A stretch of DNA of 64,000 nucleotides, taken from Halocafeteria seosinensis. Its lineage: Eukaryota > Sar > Bigyra > Bicosoecida. Location: NCBI GenBank assembly GCA_001687465.1, contig LVLI01000192.1, forward strand, positions 36,159 to 100,158. Direction: 5' to 3'. Below the pieces are notes generated by a model that made no database searches, was not told the origin of the DNA, and saw only the letters and a list, made by a program, of their open reading frames with translations. The translations under genes were made by a program, and so were the position numbers. This document shows, one piece after another, positions 1-11,323 of the stretch; within the stretch, counting starts at the first letter, position 1, and every line of letters starts with the position of its first letter.

Positions 1-70
1 ATCGCGTTCACTGTATGTGTTGAAGAACGACACCAGCTACTTCAACTTGACCAAAAGTCATCGCGAAATC

Positions 71-2454
71 ATGTCCTCCGGAAGCTCTAGTACCATTATT
101 ACCACCGACACTGAGTCGGCAACAACATCCACGGGCAGCACTGGTCGAGTCAGGGGTGGTCTGCGGAACACAGGAGAGCAGGAAGAACATGACGAGCAGA
201 AAGACACCAGACCCATTTCGGCGGTGCTGCCGAAGAGGACCCCGTATCTTAACATTGTGGAAGCTCTAGACTCACGAAGTACGCTTGATCCCTTTATTTT
301 GATGCATGGGCGTCGTTTGGCCGAGGAAGATAATTCGGATACGGCCACGGAGAAGCTAGCAATGTCAGGAAAGCGAGGAAGAACTCCAGAAGAAACGTAC
401 TTTGCGGCCTTAAAGTCAAGTCGAACAGATGAGTGCAATGAGACCGTAGATATGCATAGAGCGACCAACAGATTGGTGTGTTCGACCTCTAAAATATTGC
501 TAAAGGAGCGCTTAGCTGCGCAAAAGTCCGCGAGGTTCGTAGTGCATTTTGTGACTCGTACACTTAAGATATTTCTTTCTCCGGAGTAATCGCGTTATTG
601 CTTTTTATGCAGGTTGGAGCGTCGTTGCTATCTAAAAGGTCATCAGGGCTGCGTCAACACGTGTGAATGGACGCCTGATGGAAAGCATATTATAACCGGC
701 TCGGATGATACGCATCTGATTCTCTGGGAAGGAAGCCACTTTACAAAGAAGGAAGACATTGACACACCCCATGGAATGAATATATTCTCTGCAAAGTGCA
801 TAGGAAAATCAATCGAGAGGGACCCCATTGCTTCTAGTTGTAAGTAATGGTGGCTGACGCTTTACGAAACTGAATCTCAATATGATATGGTCGTCGTTTC
901 TTGCAGCCGCAGAAGGAAGAGTATGTATGCATCAGGTTGCCGATGGTCGCATGGTGTCTGAAACTCTAAACACAGAGTCAGGTAGGTTTGAAATGCTTCT
1001 CCTTTCTCTTGTGTGATAAGCGTGACTTTCGACATTGCATCCATTACTGTACAGGGAGTGTTCACCGACTGGCTGTTCCAGCCGACTCCATGAATATGTT
1101 CTATTCTGCAGCGGAATCTGGAATTGTTAGGCGTTATGATGTTCGAGATTCTCATAATCCTACCATCGTTTTAAGTTTATCAAGCTTTTCCACGATGTCC
1201 AACCGACCTAGAGAAAGGCTCAATTCGTTAGGAATTTATTCAGTGTGTCCCAACCCTATTGATCCGAATTATATTGCCATTGGTGCCAAAGACCCTATTG
1301 TCAGGATTTTTGACGTGAGGTATCCTCTAAAACCTTGCGCAAGGTTTTGCCCAGGTCACCTGCGGACGAAGGATGGTGTTCCACCCCTTGGTAAGTTGTC
1401 TAAGAAGAATGGTTCATATTTCTGGTAAAAAATATTGTCTTTTGGCTTTCCAGGCGGAGGTCACGTCTCAGCAGTGGATTGGTCCGTTAACGGGAGTCAG
1501 CTTCTAGCAACTTGCAACAGTGAAGCAATTTATCTCTTTGATGTAAACGATACTAATCAGCGCTTCGATGAGTTCTCTGAAACTGTGCGAGTAACGGCAG
1601 ATACAGCATCAAAGTTTAGCAATGTACCGATTCATGCAATTAGTTCTGACCAAGCCAACGATGCTTCTGAGAATAATGGATCATCGTCCGATAGTGAGGA
1701 GGACGGGATGGCAACGGGACTCCTTGTCGCCTCTACTCCGAGACTATTTCGCCCGAGTCTCTTCTCTACCCCCTCGCTACCGAATTTCTGGTTCCCAGGG
1801 TTAGCGTACAATGAAGCCGACAGACTCCCTGCGTCAGAAACGGTCTCGACAGATGGTTCCGCTTCTGACGAAGACCACCATGAAATGCCTCAAGTTAATT
1901 CAATATATGAACCTTTGGGAAAAGAGTCAATCGACGGAACATTCACAAGATGCTTTTATGGCCATCGGAACGTGAATACTGTGAAGGGTGTAACGTTTAT
2001 GGGTCCGAATAGTGACTTTGTCGTCAGTGGAAGTGACTGTGGAACAATATTCATGTGGAACACAAAGACTGCTGAACTGGTCGGTGCCATGAAGGGTGAT
2101 TCCATTGGTGCCGTAAACTCTCTATCGCCCCATCCGCATCATCTTCCGTTACTTGTTACGAGTGGACTTGAGAGTAATGCAAGTGTTTGGCAACCGAGCG
2201 ACAAGCAAGGTAAATTGGAGGAAGAATATGCCGTGTACGAGTTAGAACAGCATCTTCAGAAAAACAGGAGAGGGCCAGGAGAAACGAGCTTTTTGAGTAG
2301 GTTGCGGCAACTGCTCGCGCTGGCAGAAGTAAGCGAAGGAGGAACCGAGCAAGGCCAATATGTTATCAGGCTGAGTGAAGATGTTTTGAATACGTTAATG
2401 GGAAACCATGGTAGCGATAGTGACGACGATGACGAGGATGGCGATAGTGATTAG
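71..2454 (+). CDS. DCAF-type WD40 protein (CUL4-DDB1 substrate receptor, DCAF8/DCAF6-like)
   Basis: Five exons: 71-534, 613-839, 907-981, 1055-1390, 1454-2454; about 700 aa. Exon 2 opens the propeller with GHQGCVNTCEW and SGSDDTH-like repeats, followed by an NIFSAK motif; exon 5 carries GHRNVNTVKGVTF and VVSGSDCGTIFMW. These repeats are typical of the DCAF5/6/8 family. Repeats ending YDVR (near 1140) and FDVR (near 1315) resemble the DWD box that docks on DDB1. The family presents substrates to the CUL4-DDB1 ubiquitin ligase (known of the family, not shown here). An acidic Ser/Asp-rich insert lies near 1660-1900 and the C-terminus is an Asp-rich tail. I chose ATG 71; the frame is open to the left edge, so the true start could lie outside the window. 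The first donor (GTTCGT) is weak. Confidence 0.8.
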
Positions 2455-2515
2455 CGTCGATACAAGCGTTGAGCAGCCAGCTACGATTGGTATCTAAAAG
2501 AGCTTCCTCTACTTC

Positions 2516-5500
2516 TTAGAAGTGTGCATCCCAGTTGGTCCCATCCGGTTCGTAGGGTTCGATTTCTTCTTCTGCAGGATCTTTGTCACTACATTATAAA
2601 CCAACAATAAAACATAAATTCACACTGCCAAGTACGCACCATCATCATAAGCATCGAAGTGTGACGAATCGAAGGGATCCTTTAAAGGAGGTACCCATGG
2701 GGCAGGAAGCTCCTTCTTCAAGAGAGATTCCCAATCGAAATTCCCTTCTGCAAGCACAACAATACTTTCAAGTGGAACAGCGGGATGAACAATGAGTTGA
2801 CTTACTCTTGAAGAATTTGTGGTTCTTAATGTCTTGTGTGCCGCCCTTTTTGCACCCAAGACGGTCGGTGACTCTTGCTTTAAGCAAGTGTTTCACCAAA
2901 TCTTTCACATCCTTGTCCTTGACCCAACCTGAGAAGCTATACTTCCCTTTTACAATCTTCTTGCAAATAACCATCTGTAGCGTTAAGCCAACAAACCAGA
3001 AGCACCAATCAGTATGTAGATCCAAAGAGAGCAGAATTGGTATACACTTACTTGGTCTTGAGATTCATCCGAAAACGGGGATACCCCGCAAAGCATTTCA
3101 TAAATCAGCACGCCAACAGCCCAGTAGTCTACACCTTTGCCGTGACCCTTACCCAACACAAGTTCGGGAGCAAGGTACTCAGGGGTACCACAGAGGGTAT
3201 ACGTTCTATCCTTGACAATCTTGGCAAATCCCATATCAACGATTTTGATGTATCCCTTATCGTCGATCAGCATGCTGCAATTTGAATGCAGCAGAGTTAG
3301 CTTTATCCCGCTAGACTAAATATTCTCCTCGAAGGGAATACTTACTTTTCAGGTTTCAAGTCCCTGTAAACAATACTCTTCTCATGCATAGCTTCCAAAC
3401 CAGAAATGACACAGGCCGCATAGAATCGAGTACTTTCGACCGTCAAACAGCCCGTTGGTTGATTCGCCAACAAAGCGAACAGTTCTCCTCCTTGTACAAG
3501 TTCAATTACCATATACAGACAATCTTTGTCTTTCATCGTCGCAATCAACTTGAGTACGAAGGGGTGATCAAGCATTGCCATGACATCCCGCTCATGCACA
3601 ACATTCTTTTGCTGTCCATATGCGACGATCTGGGCCTTCTGTAGGACCTTCAAGGCATAAGCCTCGCCCGTCTGCGGTTTCCACAATGACGTTTTTATTA
3701 ACAAATCATTTCGGCAATTTGATTGCGCTAGACTTACTGGTTTATACTTGACTAGCTTAACTCTACCGAAAGTACCAGCGCCCAGCGTCTGCATAATCTC
3801 CAAATCTTTCAAACGCATCGTATGCAAATCGCGTTTTTCCGATTCCTCCGCAGCTGGTTTGCTCTTTGCAGTATCCCCACTCTTAGCAGCGGCTTTCTGG
3901 CTCTTCTCAAAATCTCGGCGAGTGATACTGAAAAGCACAGATGGTTCAGCCGTATAGACAGAATGTTCTGCTGTTACGTCTCTTGTTAGTGTGTCCTCTC
4001 CATAGAAGCCGCCTGCACTAAGCCCAACATTTGTGCGAAAACTACTCACGAGCAACGCACCGTTCCGTCAGCTTACCTGCTTCCAATGTCCTAACAGTCT
4101 TTTCGCCAGATTGCACCTTTAATTGACCACTCTTCACCACAAGAAATGTATCATTTATGTCCCCCTCTTTAACAACTTGAACGCCAGCGGGAACCTCGTG
4201 TTCACGGAAGCCCTTGACCATCTGCTAAGCAAAAAGCGAACGCTTCCTCAGTGTGTCAGCCTGCCCAACGATGTGTAGTGAACGACTTACGTGTTCCTTT
4301 TCCGTGTCAGACAAGTCTGAGAAAACGGATATTGAGGACACAACTCGCATTTTCAAATTATCGTCCAGGATTTCCCGCAAAGGACCCAGTAGTTCAGTAA
4401 ATGCCATTCGGTCAAGCACCATGCAGGTCACGGGCGTCTTCGCAACAACATTGGCCGCCCGAGGTTCAGCAAGCAGCAGCGCTCGTTCGCCGAAATAAGA
4501 GCCTTCGCCCAGTGTAACGTCATTGGCACTGTCGCTTGAGCCAATGTCCGTGCAGACAACCTCTCCAGACTTTATCATGTAAAAAGTTTCACCTTCGTCT
4601 CCTTTACTGATAATGCGGTCACCAGGCTGGAAGGCCCGCTCTTGGACAGCGTCTGCTATGGTGTGAAGTTGCTCATCAGTCAGGGTCTCGAGAAGTTGTA
4701 CATTTCTCAAGGATTGAACAATGGATGCTACCTGGTCTTCTCGTGTAGAAGCAATCATATACCTGAAGGTAATACGGTCAAGTGCCCACACAGATGCATC
4801 CGTTGCAGCAATCACACTGGCAGCACGGGGACAATTGTAGAGCAAAGCTAGCTCTCCAAATGACTCGCCGTTCGTCCTTTGGGCAACTTTCTTGCCATTG
4901 ACGTCAATATCAAACGTTCCATCCTCAACAACTGTATAATTAACAGTTAATAGACAGTTGAGTAACACATACAATACATCAGCCGCCTAGATAGCAGACA
5001 TACCGTAAAAGTTATCTCCTTTGTCCCCTTGACGAATGATTACTTCTCCCTTCTTCAGACGCTTTTCTTGCATAGCCATAACAACCTGCTCGAGTTCCTC
5101 GGACGAAAGAGAGGAGAACAAAAACCCAGCAGAGCCTTGCAGAGCGGAACGTATCGTTTTCTTGCTTGCTTCGCTCTTCGAAACTGACTTTGGCGTAAAG
5201 CTTTGGCGACTGGTATCGTAACTCTCCGCCATAATAACGTTTCGCTTCTTCTTATCCCGATGGCTCTGAGTGGGAGCTTCCTCCGCATTCTCTCCTCCCT
5301 GTCAATAAAAGCAGTACCAGTACAAATGTAGCGAGGAAAGGTATGCATGTATGTGTGCGTTCAACCTACTTCTGTTGTAGGCGGTTCCCACTGCGTCTTG
5401 TTCGTAGGAGTGTGCCAATAGAAGAGCTTTCCAGTGGCCTCATCAAGGATTTCACGCCATCCCGGAGGAAGGGAAACAGTGGGATTCTGTGCACCATGAA

Positions 5501-5680
5501 GAAGAACTAACTCTGCTTTAGAGGCAATACAATCAAGTTGTCACAACCTACTCTGCGGCCGCGTCCCGGGCGTTCCCATGTAACCTCATCCGTTTCTTCG
5601 TTCCAGTAATAATAGTGACGAGATTGAGGGTCCCACACTGCGCTCCAAGGGCTCGGCAGCGTTGCGGTAATTTCCGCAGC
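2516..5680 (-). CDS. cGMP-dependent-type protein kinase with two N-terminal WW domains and three cNMP-binding domains (5' end open)
   Basis: Eleven exons recovered: 5552-5680, 5370-5486, 5004-5298, 4291-4931, 4077-4221, 3738-4012, 3346-3671, 3052-3274, 2806-2974, 2640-2747, 2516-2580 (830 aa). Order: WW1 (SPWSAVWDP...WERP), WW2 (LPPGWREI...WEPP), three cyclic-nucleotide folds, then an AGC kinase. cNMP1 and cNMP2 keep FGELALL/PRAA and FGERALL/PRAA phosphate-binding cassettes; cNMP3 has [11 protein letters not shown] and lacks the Arg-Ala pair. The kinase shows [30 protein letters not shown] and an AGC tail ending W-D-A-H-F. The magnesium motif reads DMG, not DFG. The first exon was not found: no in-frame ATG precedes the CTGCAG acceptor at 5681-5686. 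PKG releases its kinase on cyclic-nucleotide binding; the actual ligand cannot be read from sequence. Confidence 0.85.
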
Positions 5681-5839
5681 CTGCAGCAAAGCATTGAATA
5701 CGGTGTCAATAGAGGCGCCGGTTCCCCGATTCTCACAGCAATAACATGGTAACACAAAAGGAGGGGTTCAACAAAAGAAAACCGGGGATAAACAAAAAAC
5801 AAATGCAGCACGCATTTTGACGAGGATTTCATACGCATC

Positions 5840-7430
5840 CAAGCTCCGCAATTTCTACATACATACGAAGAACAAGTGTTTATCAGCCCTTTTCACCCTT
5901 TGCATCCATCGCGCATACTTCCGTTTAGAGCAAATCATCGACACGGTGGATCGAACCCAAAGACGAAACCACTGTTCGTGGTATCCGCGTCTTCTTTGAA
6001 GCTACTGGCTGAAAAAATCAACGAATCTCTGCTTTTCCTTCCGCCTTTTGGACCCTTTCCCTTCCCTTGTTTCTCCTCTAGCGTATGGTGCTAGGTAGAA
6101 AAGAAGATGCATAAAACAGTGCACTGACGGAAATCGGCAATGGAAGCCGTGAAAATGCTCTAAATGAAGGGATAATACCAGGAGAGTGTCTTTTGCCCTT
6201 CGATCGAGGCATTCTTGCTCCATTCTCACCACTTTTTCCACCCATATTAGAAGAAATTCAGTTTCTAGAGAGTCGACTACATTCTTTCTTCCTAGCATAT
6301 GCTACTTACTTTATCCGCCATGGTTATAGTTGCTTAAATGGAGACAAAAACGCAAATCCAAACAGCTCAAAACAAGGAAAACTCCTTTTTTCTCTCTTAA
6401 TACAGTCCCAGAGCAATATATGGGTACTGAATCTGAAAGAACGAATCAAGATCTTTCCAATGAGCACGGACAGACTAATCAAAACAGCATTGAATAGCCA
6501 TAAAAGGGCTCCATCTGCTCCTGAAAGTCCGTATCCAGGGTGGGTGCTACACGGTGGGATACGGTGAGCACGCCGCCCCTTGCCTTCTGGGTCGCGGGCG
6601 AAGTCTCTTTTCCTAAGCAACGACAAGTGGCGAAAAGGAAAACGTAAACAGAGGTCTATCTTGTGGGGATTGCACTCAGGTGATGAATTATGAGTGGTGG
6701 TGTTCACCGACATGGCCACATTATACGCACGTGGCAATCCGAACCTGCCGTGGAAGCAAATTCCTAGCCCGAGGAGAGCAAGTTGCGAAACGAGCACGTA
6801 ATCAAATCCCCTTTCCTACAAATGTCAGAAATCATAATTATACTAGTCCCTTCCCTCTGCGGATCCAAAAGTTGTTGTGTTTATGTGTTCCCTGGCACAT
6901 GCACAATTCGCGGGACCAATTGGCCAACCGGGTACGGTTTCCCCACCCCTTTCCATTCTGATTTCAAAGGCAATGTTTCCAGTCTTTCAAAGTGAATGTT
7001 GTGTCTTTAGTATTCATTCACTGTGTGCATATCTCTACTTCTACGGATCGCATACACTGATGCAGAACCCTTACCACTGGTACTCACTTCCTGAGGAAGT
7101 CTTCTTCGCAGCACTCCATTGCCTTCATCTTCCGCTACAACTTCGTCCTTGATATGCTTCGGTTTCCCGCATAACCATTTGAAACCACGCTCCCAGAACA
7201 CTTTATCTCATTGCTGCCTGATAAATCGCGATTCGCGGTTCGCCTTGGCGGTTCCTGTTCCAGGGACCGCGCAATCTTTTCGCAACCTTGTAGAGCACGT
7301 CTTACGAGGCAGTGTTTGCGGCTGTATACGACGTGAGTAAGAGCATATAGTGTTAGGGAGATCGTTAACTCAATATAGGAGATGGGAACTGCTTTGGAAT
7401 CTTGAAATTCGGTTGGTGAAAGAGGGAGAA
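5840..7430. other. Gene-poor spacer between the PKG 5' side and NAA10
   Basis: About 1.6 kb with only short, low-quality ORFs on both strands and no recognisable domain. It must hold the missing first exon and promoter of the leftward PKG gene and the promoter of the rightward NAA10 gene. A T-loop-like GGTTCGATCC on the minus strand near 5938-5950 is not flanked by pairing T-stem or acceptor-stem arms, so I do not call a tRNA. Confidence 0.6.
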
Positions 7431-8162
7431 ATGGTGAATATCCGGCAGGCCACTGTGGACGACCTCTTGGCTCTCCAGTCAGCCAATTTATCGTGTTTAC
7501 CAGAGAATTACCAGATGAAATATTACCTTTTCCATATATTATCATGGCCGGAACTATTATGGGTAGCAGAGGATACAGATGGCAAAATTGTGGGATACGT
7601 CATGGCTAAAATGTAGGCGGATAACACTCTGTGACACCTGGATTCGTTCATGTTTAATGTATCTCCATGTGGCGTTTTCCTGTTCAATTCTGCAGGGAAG
7701 AAGATGATAAACTAGTGCATGGGCATGTTACTTCGTTGGCTGTCCTTAGAACACACAGAAAGCTCGGACTGGCGACGAAATTGATGTTATGTACCCGTAC
7801 GTAGAGTTCGCCTCACTGACTTGTCTAGTTACACTAGCATCAGAGATGATGAATCGATCTTCGCAGAGAGGAAAATGGTGGAATTATACGATGCGAAATA
7901 TTGCTCGCTACACGTGAGGGTTACTAACTATGCAGCTGTTCATTTATACAACAACACATTAAAATTCGAGTAAGTTCCACGCGAAGTCTACCGCATCGCA
8001 CCGTCGTTTATCATGACAGAAAATTTTTACACGAGCAGCATTCATGCGATTGATCCGAAATACTATGCGGACGGAGAGGATGCCTACGAAATGCGTAAAC
8101 AGCTGTCCCATGAGGACTTTGGTTTAGAATCTCACGAAGACGGCGAAGAAGCAACATCATAG
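7431..8162 (+). CDS. NAA10: N-alpha-acetyltransferase 10, NatA catalytic subunit
   Basis: Four exons: 7431-7612, 7696-7796, 7867-7969, 8039-8162; 169 aa. It begins [16 protein letters not shown] and contains [13 protein letters not shown], the ARD1/NAA10 signature, then [11 protein letters not shown], the acetyl-CoA loop region [26 protein letters not shown] and [14 protein letters not shown]. Together these span the full GNAT fold at normal catalytic-core length, with a short acidic C-tail. NatA acetylates N-terminal Ser/Ala/Thr/Gly residues of nascent chains at the ribosome with its partner NAA15 (family knowledge). ATG 7431 is chosen because MVNIR aligns with the family N-terminus. The last intron has tandem acceptors (GAG at 8033-8035, CAG at 8036-8038); the downstream one gives the family spacing. 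Confidence 0.95.
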
Positions 8163-8312
8163 TGCGAACGGGACAGTACGGGGGATAGAGCGTTATTAGG
8201 AGTCAGCTTAGCTTGCTTACAAGAAAGCAACCACGTTCGTTGTCTTCGGAGGAGGTCGTTGTGGCAGTGCGCTCCTGTTGGAGTCTCTAAGCAGGTTGAA
8301 ATACACAACCTA

Positions 8313-9140
8313 TTAGCCATCCTCCGTATGCTTTCTTATATCTTCAAGCGTATTCCGAAAAGACTGTTCAATAACCGGGCGACTATCGAATGCAAATGCT
8401 CTCTTTTTAGCTTTTTTCCTTGAATGCTCCTCACCAAACTCCTCGGCTTCGTGGCTCCACGAATGCCCTTCCTCGGGGGAGTAATTTTTGTCTTCCCGTA
8501 TTATTCGCGTTGCTTCTCTTACTCGTTTAGTAATTTGTCTCTGCAACAGAACGGTCGAGTTGACAAGAGATGCACGTACGCTACTGGATGATCACTGCTA
8601 GGCTTACCACTCGGGAAGAAATAACGTGATAAATAGGCGGATTAGGGTAAATTGTTCCCATGAAGTAATAATAAAGCCTCTTGGTATGGACAAGATCTTC
8701 CGAGATACGGTATTGCTCCCGGATCAGAAAAACTTGGTGTTGCTCCAAATCACTTTCCCGAAGTGTGTACTGGGTTCCCGTCCACCGCCTGCGAGGAACA
8801 CGCTTCAACAGCCTTTCCCTATAGTAATACGAAGAGCCATTCCTTACTTGAGTGATTCCTGACTTATCGATGCGTTCTCATAAAGGGTATCTTTTTTGAA
8901 GAACGGCGATAGTGCAAAGTAATCTAAGATACACTGTCGAGGGACGAACGGTGTAGACGTAGGACCATCTCCTGGCTTCCTAAAATGAGATAGCCACTCA
9001 TCGCTTCGAAAAGATATTCCTGCGCATAATTCGTTATAGACGTGACGATGTCTACCCAACACAGCTTTCGTTACGTGCAAATATTCTGGCATTAGCTTAC
9101 CATATTCCTGTCCGGGTTCTACTGTGGACGACGACAGCAT
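8313..9140 (-). CDS. MED6: Mediator complex subunit 6
   Basis: Four exons: 9101-9140, 8848-9019, 8608-8788, 8313-8540; 206 aa. After splicing, the N-terminus reads EYGISF then CILDYFALSPFF, matching the MED6 pattern GISW...VLDYFS..SPF. The next exon gives TGTQYTLRE, IREQYRIS and YYYFMGTIYPNPPIYHVISSR, matching the family segment from the body of the fold through Y-x-x-P-x-x-x-x-V-I-N/S-S-R. The C-terminus is basic (SRKKAKKRAFAF). MED6 belongs to the Mediator head module that bridges activators and RNA polymerase II. The first intron (9020-9100) is 81 nt with no in-frame stop, so a naive ORF reads straight through it and adds 27 residues that MED6 lacks. It is convergent with NAA10, with 150 bp between stops. 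Confidence 0.85.
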
Positions 9141-10205
9141 TATCCTCCAGGTCTGCTATACTCTCACCGCTTTGTTTCGGCCGCTCAAAACACACAACTG
9201 TTGTACTATGCTACCATGGGACAATACAATATCTGGTAATGTGGAGTGACAGCGCGTCGTATCCTCGTTAGAATCCAAAACACGAAGTAGTCGTCGATGC
9301 TCTGTGAAGTTCCGGCCATGCCAAACCGCAACTTGTCTGCAAGACTGCCGCTCAGTGCACTGTCATAGCAATACCGATTGCTGTAATTTGTCACTTTTTC
9401 ATACTGTGCGAGGGACAGGATCTACACACGGGAGGAGCCTTAACTGGTTGAGTGTATGAAGTATGAATAAAAGTTTTTGTGTTGTAAAACAAAAATGGAA
9501 TCACGTAGCGCTTCCCGCATTCCCTGCTGTGAGCTTTGTAGAGCACGTTCCTGTAAGTAGAATTCATGAGAACCAGAATTGTGCTACGTGCACCTTACTT
9601 ACACTTCATTCTTTTCGTGCTTTTCTGTTATCAGTTCTTTACTTCATATAATGGTATTTAGTAGGAAGCGATGTCGTCCTGGGGTTGAAAGAGAAACAGG
9701 GCCTCAAGGCGTAAGAGATGCATACATATTTCTTGTAGACGTTTACAACGAGTACGAAACACATTGCTACGGGAAAGACACCCTTGATGGAAGCACTACT
9801 GGCTCGATTCAACTAGTGTGACAAAAAGTTTCCTACTGCACCTCAAACTCAACTGCGTCTTCGATATCGCCCCATTTTTTATGGCAAAAGAAATCAAGAA
9901 GGCAACAAGGAATGTAATTTGCCAGTCATTGATATAGCAATACACCCTCGTTCGTCAAAATGCTAGAAGGCCACTGCTCCCAGTCTCCATTGATCAGGAT
10001 CTTTTCCGCGGATGAATTAACTGATTATCTTGCTGTAGTTGCTTCTGTAGGCGACTGTGTGACACTTTGACTGACCACTCAAACTTTCGTGAAAAAGTAT
10101 TCCTTCACGAGTGGTTCCGTGCTATTTGTTAAATTAACTCCAATTCCTAATAGCAGGACATACAACTGTCAATATAGAATGACAAGGCACATTTCTTACT
10201 CGCAT
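9141..10205. other. Spacer with short ORFs only
   Basis: About 1.1 kb upstream of MED6 and downstream of the TMEM242-like gene. A 63-codon minus ORF (9206-9394) and an 80-codon plus ORF (9579-9821) occur; neither starts convincingly or matches a family I know. Presumably it holds the MED6 promoter. Confidence 0.5.
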
Positions 10206-11060
10206 TTATGTTCGTTCTTGGTCTTCTTGGGACTGTGAAGCTTCGTCCTCGCTCTGATACAGCGACCGCTCCCGGGCGCGGGCTCTGGCCGTCTTCTCGT
10301 CATAATATCGGGAGGCTAATTTCTCCATTCGTTCTAATCTGGAACTCTCCCGTTGTTGAAATTCCTGCTCATCCAGTTGTAACTGTTCCTCGATCTTCCT
10401 GAGTGCTGGATCGGCAGACCAGTCGAAGTCTCCCGAAGTCTTTGAACCAGGGCTTTGAATTCGACGCGTTTTCGTCCGTAGGTTGGGCATTTTCAGTGCG
10501 AGGTAATCCGAAAATTCTTCTATCTGCAGTAATGTTGAACATACACCAAACAGTTTCGGCATTAGGAGTTCATCTACTGCTGCTCTGGAGAAACTTACAC
10601 TTCGAATATCTAAGTACCAACCCACTCCTAGTGCCACGGCGGTAGTCACTCCCAGACACAACGCAGTCCCGTACATGAACGCTTTGAATGCCAGGCGTCC
10701 TGCGTTAGAGTCTCCTTTAATAGGTCTGTTCATGGCCTCTCGGGTGTTCCTATGGCCTTCTCTTGTATATTCCACCTCCTGTCCAGTTCGAGGCTGTTGA
10801 CCTCCATGTCCTGTGCCTTCATAGCCGTGCGATTCTTGTCTGTACGGCCTTCGAAATCCATATACACCTGCATAGAAATCAGTTCTGGCGGTGTAGAAGC
10901 TAGAATGGAGTGTCTAGGAGATATTACACCACTTACTTCCGCCCAGGAGAACAGTTCCAGCACCTATAGCAGCTCCAATAGGAAGCCATCTACCCCAAGA
11001 AGGGCTTTTAGGTTCCTCCTCATCCTCTCCGGGGAAATTTTCTTTATTTCGGCCGGACAT
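10206..11060 (-). CDS. TMEM242-like two-helix membrane protein
   Basis: Three exons: 10937-11060, 10599-10867, 10206-10523; 236 aa. Exon 1 ends with a glycine-rich hydrophobic helix (LPIGAAIGAGTVLLGG). Exon 2 carries a second helix (AFMYGTALCLGVTTAVALG) after a Gly/Arg-rich linker and ends WYLDIRS; exon 3 continues IEEFSDYLALKMP. The ALxxGT(A/F) helix followed by a short S-(I/M)-x-E-F segment is the TMEM242 pattern; that family assists assembly of mitochondrial complex I and ATP synthase in animals. The C-terminal 80 residues form a charged, Glu/Arg-rich probable coiled coil absent from the animal protein. Assignment is by pattern only and moderate. ATG 11060 is the only in-frame start upstream of helix 1. 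Confidence 0.5.
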
Positions 11061-11323
11061 CTTTATTATACCGCAAGGGTGTATGCCATTTATACCAATC
11101 CAAACGTAGTTTCACACAGTGACAAGTGTGCTGCTTGTGAAGCCCGTGAGGAATCCTAGCCTGTTAGTGCCAAGTTGCTGTGTCGTATGTGGGAGCGTAA
11201 TTCTTGGAAATGAGAAATATAACTGCGTAAGCATTGCATATTGATGAATTTTATTCATGCTTTACCGACTGATGCTACCACTACTGTAGGGCCGGCTACT
11301 GTTAGCCCTGCAGACTGGTTGGC

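Noticed and set aside
5935-6005. tRNA-like T-loop on the minus strand (GGTTCGATCC)
   Set aside because: The T-stem does not pair and no matching acceptor stem, D arm or anticodon arm could be drawn.
6324-6797. 157-codon minus ORF upstream of NAA10
   Set aside because: No recognisable domain, overlapped by equally long frames on the other strand, and poor composition for a protein.
8819-8847. A 29-nt intron in MED6
   Set aside because: A CTATAG acceptor would fit the frame, but the CGCAG acceptor at 8789-8790 gives a 59-nt intron matching the others and keeps the frame.
9579-9821. 80-codon plus ORF as a small gene
   Set aside because: No homologue recognised, no splice partner, and the length is expected by chance.
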